Source of the DNA: Polychytrium aggregatum
Lineage: Eukaryota; Chytridiomycota; Chytridiomycetes; Polychytriales
Length of the DNA: 64,000 nucleotides
Reading direction: 5' to 3'
Assembly (NCBI RefSeq): GCF_025602895.1
Contig: NW_026516265.1
Location: 124,001 to 188,000 of the forward strand
Shown: piece after piece, positions 61,244 to 64,000 of the stretch
Position numbering within the stretch: the first letter of the stretch is position 1
How the letters are laid out: each line of letters starts with the position of its first letter
Position numbers and translations under genes: made by a program
The notes under the pieces: generated by a model
Databases searched by the model: none
What the model was told of the DNA's origin: nothing
Seen by the model: the letters and a program-made list of their open reading frames with translations, nothing else

Positions 61244-62367
61244 TACATGTTGCGTGCACAGCGAAATCTACTCCCTGTTTCTTCCTTGGTATTCAACTAT
61301 TATTTGCTTGGTTGGGCCGGATACACTCCCATCTCAGTGAAAGAACTGGCACAGTACAGTCGAGGCGGGGGACGGTGGACGGAAGGAGTGGAAGCGTATA
61401 TCAGGGCCCAGAAACTAGAGTGAGAGCGTGCCTGCTCAAAAAATTAGCTGTCGGCTTGGGGTGCGCAGAAGCGCATTGTCACTTGAACGGATACATATGC
61501 ATTCTGAGGCGACTGGCCAAAGCCAGAGGAAGTAGCGTTTAGTTCAACGCACACAAGACAACCCCACTCACACACAATAGGAGAAAACGAGAATCATAGG
61601 TCAGTCACGGTACGACCAAATGAAGGAACAAAAAAAGCAAACGGACAGAAACGAAACAAGCATTCGAAAGGTAAAGTACCGAGATGGATCTAAGGAGAGA
61701 TCATTCGCATTCATATTCAGCGATATACAGACATCGCAGTTAGTTGGTAGCGGTGGTGTAACTAGCGGTTATACCGAGAGGGAATGAAGGTGGGGCAAAA
61801 GATCGACGGGAGCTGCGATGATTGGGAATCGTCTGGGGGGGGGATCTAAAATCAAACAGGGGACGCACGATGTACGAACACAATAGCAATGGAAAATAAG
61901 AAAATAAGAAAATCATAGAAAGGAGAACTTGGTTTGGGATTCCGACGTTGGATTGGTCGGTCTCGTAATAGCTGGGAGGAGATCACAGAGCACAAAAACA
62001 GGTTAGAGGAGGAGGAGGCAAGAGCTTGGGAGGCGAGAGGCGGAAGCGGAGGCTCAACATGCCGCGACTGGCTGGTGGGGATGGGTGGGAACGCTGTAAC
62101 GGGGATCATCAATCATTGAACATCGATCACCAATCATCGATCGCTGATCGATCGTCGTCGAGAACCATCAACTGGCTCTGGGAGGAGGGTGGAACATGGC
62201 TGCTTGTGGATAGAGCGCAGTTACCAAGGAAGTATGAGGTTCGGAGGGGGTGGAGGCATGCCTTGCTGCGTCTTCGAAGCGGGAGACAACAGCCAAGGCG
62301 AGCCAGTGACGGGGGGAGGGGGGTAGGGAAGTGAGAACGACAGCGGCGTTCCCTTCTGAATCTTGGA
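61244..62367. other. Intergenic
   Basis: 1.1 kb with no supported gene. A more AT-rich stretch (61540-61960) contrasts with its surroundings; ATCAATCATTGAACATCGAT and neighbours (62107-62155) form short inverted and direct repeats. Confidence 0.5.
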
Positions 62368-63986
62368 TTACAACAAAAACTCCAGAGGTGAGGCATCGGT
62401 ATCCCGTTGAGGGCCAGCCTTGTTGGGATCCAGCCCCAGTCCGGCGCCGAGGGTCGACAGGAAGGCCTTGACCTCGTGCTCAAAGCGAGGAGGCTCGGGT
62501 GCAAGCATGGCGGACAGGCGGTGGAGCATGTTGAACAGACCCAGGGAGCTGACCAGCTCCATGACTCCCACGGGCGAGTTCATGGCTGCGTAGAGCTCTT
62601 GGTTGGACTTGGCGGTGTACTCTCGCTTGAGCGTGGCCGATCGGCGGATAAAGTCGAGGGCACAGTCCAGGCGCCGGTCGCCGACACATCCTCCTGCAGC
62701 AGCAACGGAAAGAATGTGCTGGGGCACCTTCATCTGATGCGCCAGGAAGGCGGCGTGGCCCTGGAGGAGCTGGTTGCCGGTGTTGGCTGTGTAGACATAC
62801 CACAGCAGCACCTTGCCGCCATGCGACCACTCGGCGGGGGTGTCGCCGTTCAAGCAAGGATCGGCAAAGCCCTTGGGACGAAGCAGGAACTGCCACAGGG
62901 CAAAGCAGACGGCTCGCTTGGCTTCCTTGTTCACCATGCATCGGATGTATTCGGGAACGAATCCGTGCGTGTACTTGAGCCACTTGTCGAGCTGGCTGTG
63001 GTCTAGAGACCGATATTGTGAGCGGTCAGCGATGGTCTGGGCACACATCACAGTGCATATGTGCATTCCAAGCGAGCCGACCCGTGTCCACATTGCTGCT
63101 GGCAGTCACCACGCATCCACAGGGATCACTTACTCGACGGGAAGCCACGCGTCCAGCGGGACTCGGCAGAGTTGCTGCCTTGCATGACCTTCATGAGTCG
63201 CATCAAATCGCCGATCCGACCAAGACCCTTGTTGGGGACAGACTCTTCGGCTTGGGCCTGCAGCTTGAGATGGACATTTGGGGCATGGGGATCGTATGTT
63301 TCGGGGGCATGGCGATTGCTCTCCCATCCGGCGTCGCGAAGTTGCTCCTCGGCCCACAGGATGGCACCGGCTTCCAGCTCCATGCCGAGCGAGTCCTGAA
63401 AGCAAGTATATGGATATGGATATGGATATGGATATGGATATGTCAGTAGCAAGCTATATCGCCTCAGGGCTTGACCGCGACCAAGACCAGGACCAGGACC
63501 AGGACCAGGACCAAACCCAGCCATGGACCGATACCCTTACCGTGATGGCGTTCGTCCAGCCAATGTATGCAGACATGCAGGCGATCTGCTGATATTCGTC
63601 TTCCTTATAGTGGGCACGGACTTGCTGCTTCAGGCTCGGGTTGACCTTGGACGGAATCACACTGGCAGCGGTAACCAGGAAGAGCGCATCGCTTTCGCCC
63701 TGGCCAAGGCGGCTATCGAACGGATCGACGATGGGGTCCAGGTCGTTCGGATCCTTGGACCGCTTGACCTGCGCTCTCCACGAGCCGTGAAGGGCGCTTC
63801 CTGTTGGACGATTGCCAAACGCAGAATGTAAGCGGTGGCCTTGGGAAGAGCACCGGCTGTCGAAGAACTGGCTCTGTGGCTCTGGTGACGGCCATGGCAG
63901 TCATGTAGATATAAGCGAGCACTCACCGGAGGCGGCCGAGTGGGCAGCGCAGTAGAAGCTGTGCAGGGTCGATTGCAAGACGATTT
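62368..63986 (-). CDS. CMD/AhpD-like protein (partial, 5' end off the window)
   Basis: Exons 63986-63927, 63800-63541, 63395-63134, 63002-62368 close in phase, about 405 aa visible; an acceptor at 63987 shows more exons upstream. The first part reads LQSTLHSFYCAAHSAASGSA, then ALFLVTAASVIPSKVNPSLK, EYQQIACMSAYIGWTNAITD then SLGMELEAG. This order (Cys-x3-His near the start, later a helix with aliphatic residues then N, then GLGxELE) resembles carboxymuconolactone decarboxylase/AhpD-fold peroxidase-like proteins. The C-terminal half (WLKYTHGFVPEYIRCMVNKE, KAFLSTLGAGLGLDPNKAGP) is unknown to me. Function is a fold-level guess. Confidence 0.55.
63409..63520. repeat. Two hexamer microsatellites, one in an intron
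   Basis: TATGGA units at 63409-63441 and GACCAG units at 63484-63517, both inside the intron 63540-63396 of the CMD-like gene. Confidence 0.9.
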
Positions 63987-64000
63987 CTGGGTGTCAGTAT

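Overview
The window looks like nuclear DNA of an early-diverging fungus, most likely a chytrid. Genes have many short spliceosomal introns and GC-rich exons. The housekeeping set is fungal (mL60, frataxin, ELP3, ERF4-type palmitoyltransferase subunit, DHA2-type MFS pump). A Fanzor-bearing Tc1/mariner transposon is present, a type of element known from chytrids. I rebuilt about 25 host genes by joining exons at GT-AG (twice GC-AG) junctions and checking that every phase closes; most gene models below are inferred this way, not read from a single open frame.

Layout. 0-2 kb: 3' part of a polyglutamine-rich Med15/Gal11-like gene (minus). 2.4-14 kb: two tandem paralogous multipass transporter genes (plus) separated by a 3.6-kb transposon with 27-bp inverted repeats that carries a DD34E transposase and a Fanzor nuclease. 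14.5-23.5 kb: RAD1 (plus), an SMAP/Age2-type ArfGAP (minus) and an RRM/coiled-coil protein (minus). 25.5-28.6 kb: two paralogous secreted Cys-rich genes flank a secreted expansin-like gene. 29-34.3 kb: a Sel1-repeat gene and a thiolase gene. 34.3-37.5 kb: a divergent pair, a GPI-anchored Met/Cys-rich protein and a Ctr copper transporter that carries the same ectodomain. 37.6-43.2 kb: mL60, transposon end relics, an ERF4/GOLGA7 homologue and SPF45. 43.6-48.3 kb: frataxin, TXNL4B-like and POLA2. 49-56.7 kb: an SH3-septin fusion, MTHFS and ELP3. 57.7-60.3 kb: an MFS transporter. 60.6-61.2 kb: a 644-bp deleted relative of the Fanzor transposon with clean TIRs and TA flanks. 62.4-64 kb: a CMD/AhpD-like gene running off the edge.

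The most notable items are the Fanzor/mariner family (one long copy, one short copy, two or more relic ends, all sharing TIRs) and the copper-uptake pair, in which a free GPI-anchored protein and a transporter share a domain across one bidirectional promoter. The rest is mostly ordinary housekeeping content, with a few family-level oddities: an SPF45 with no visible G-patch, an SH3-septin fusion, two GC-AG introns, and very long CAG tracts.
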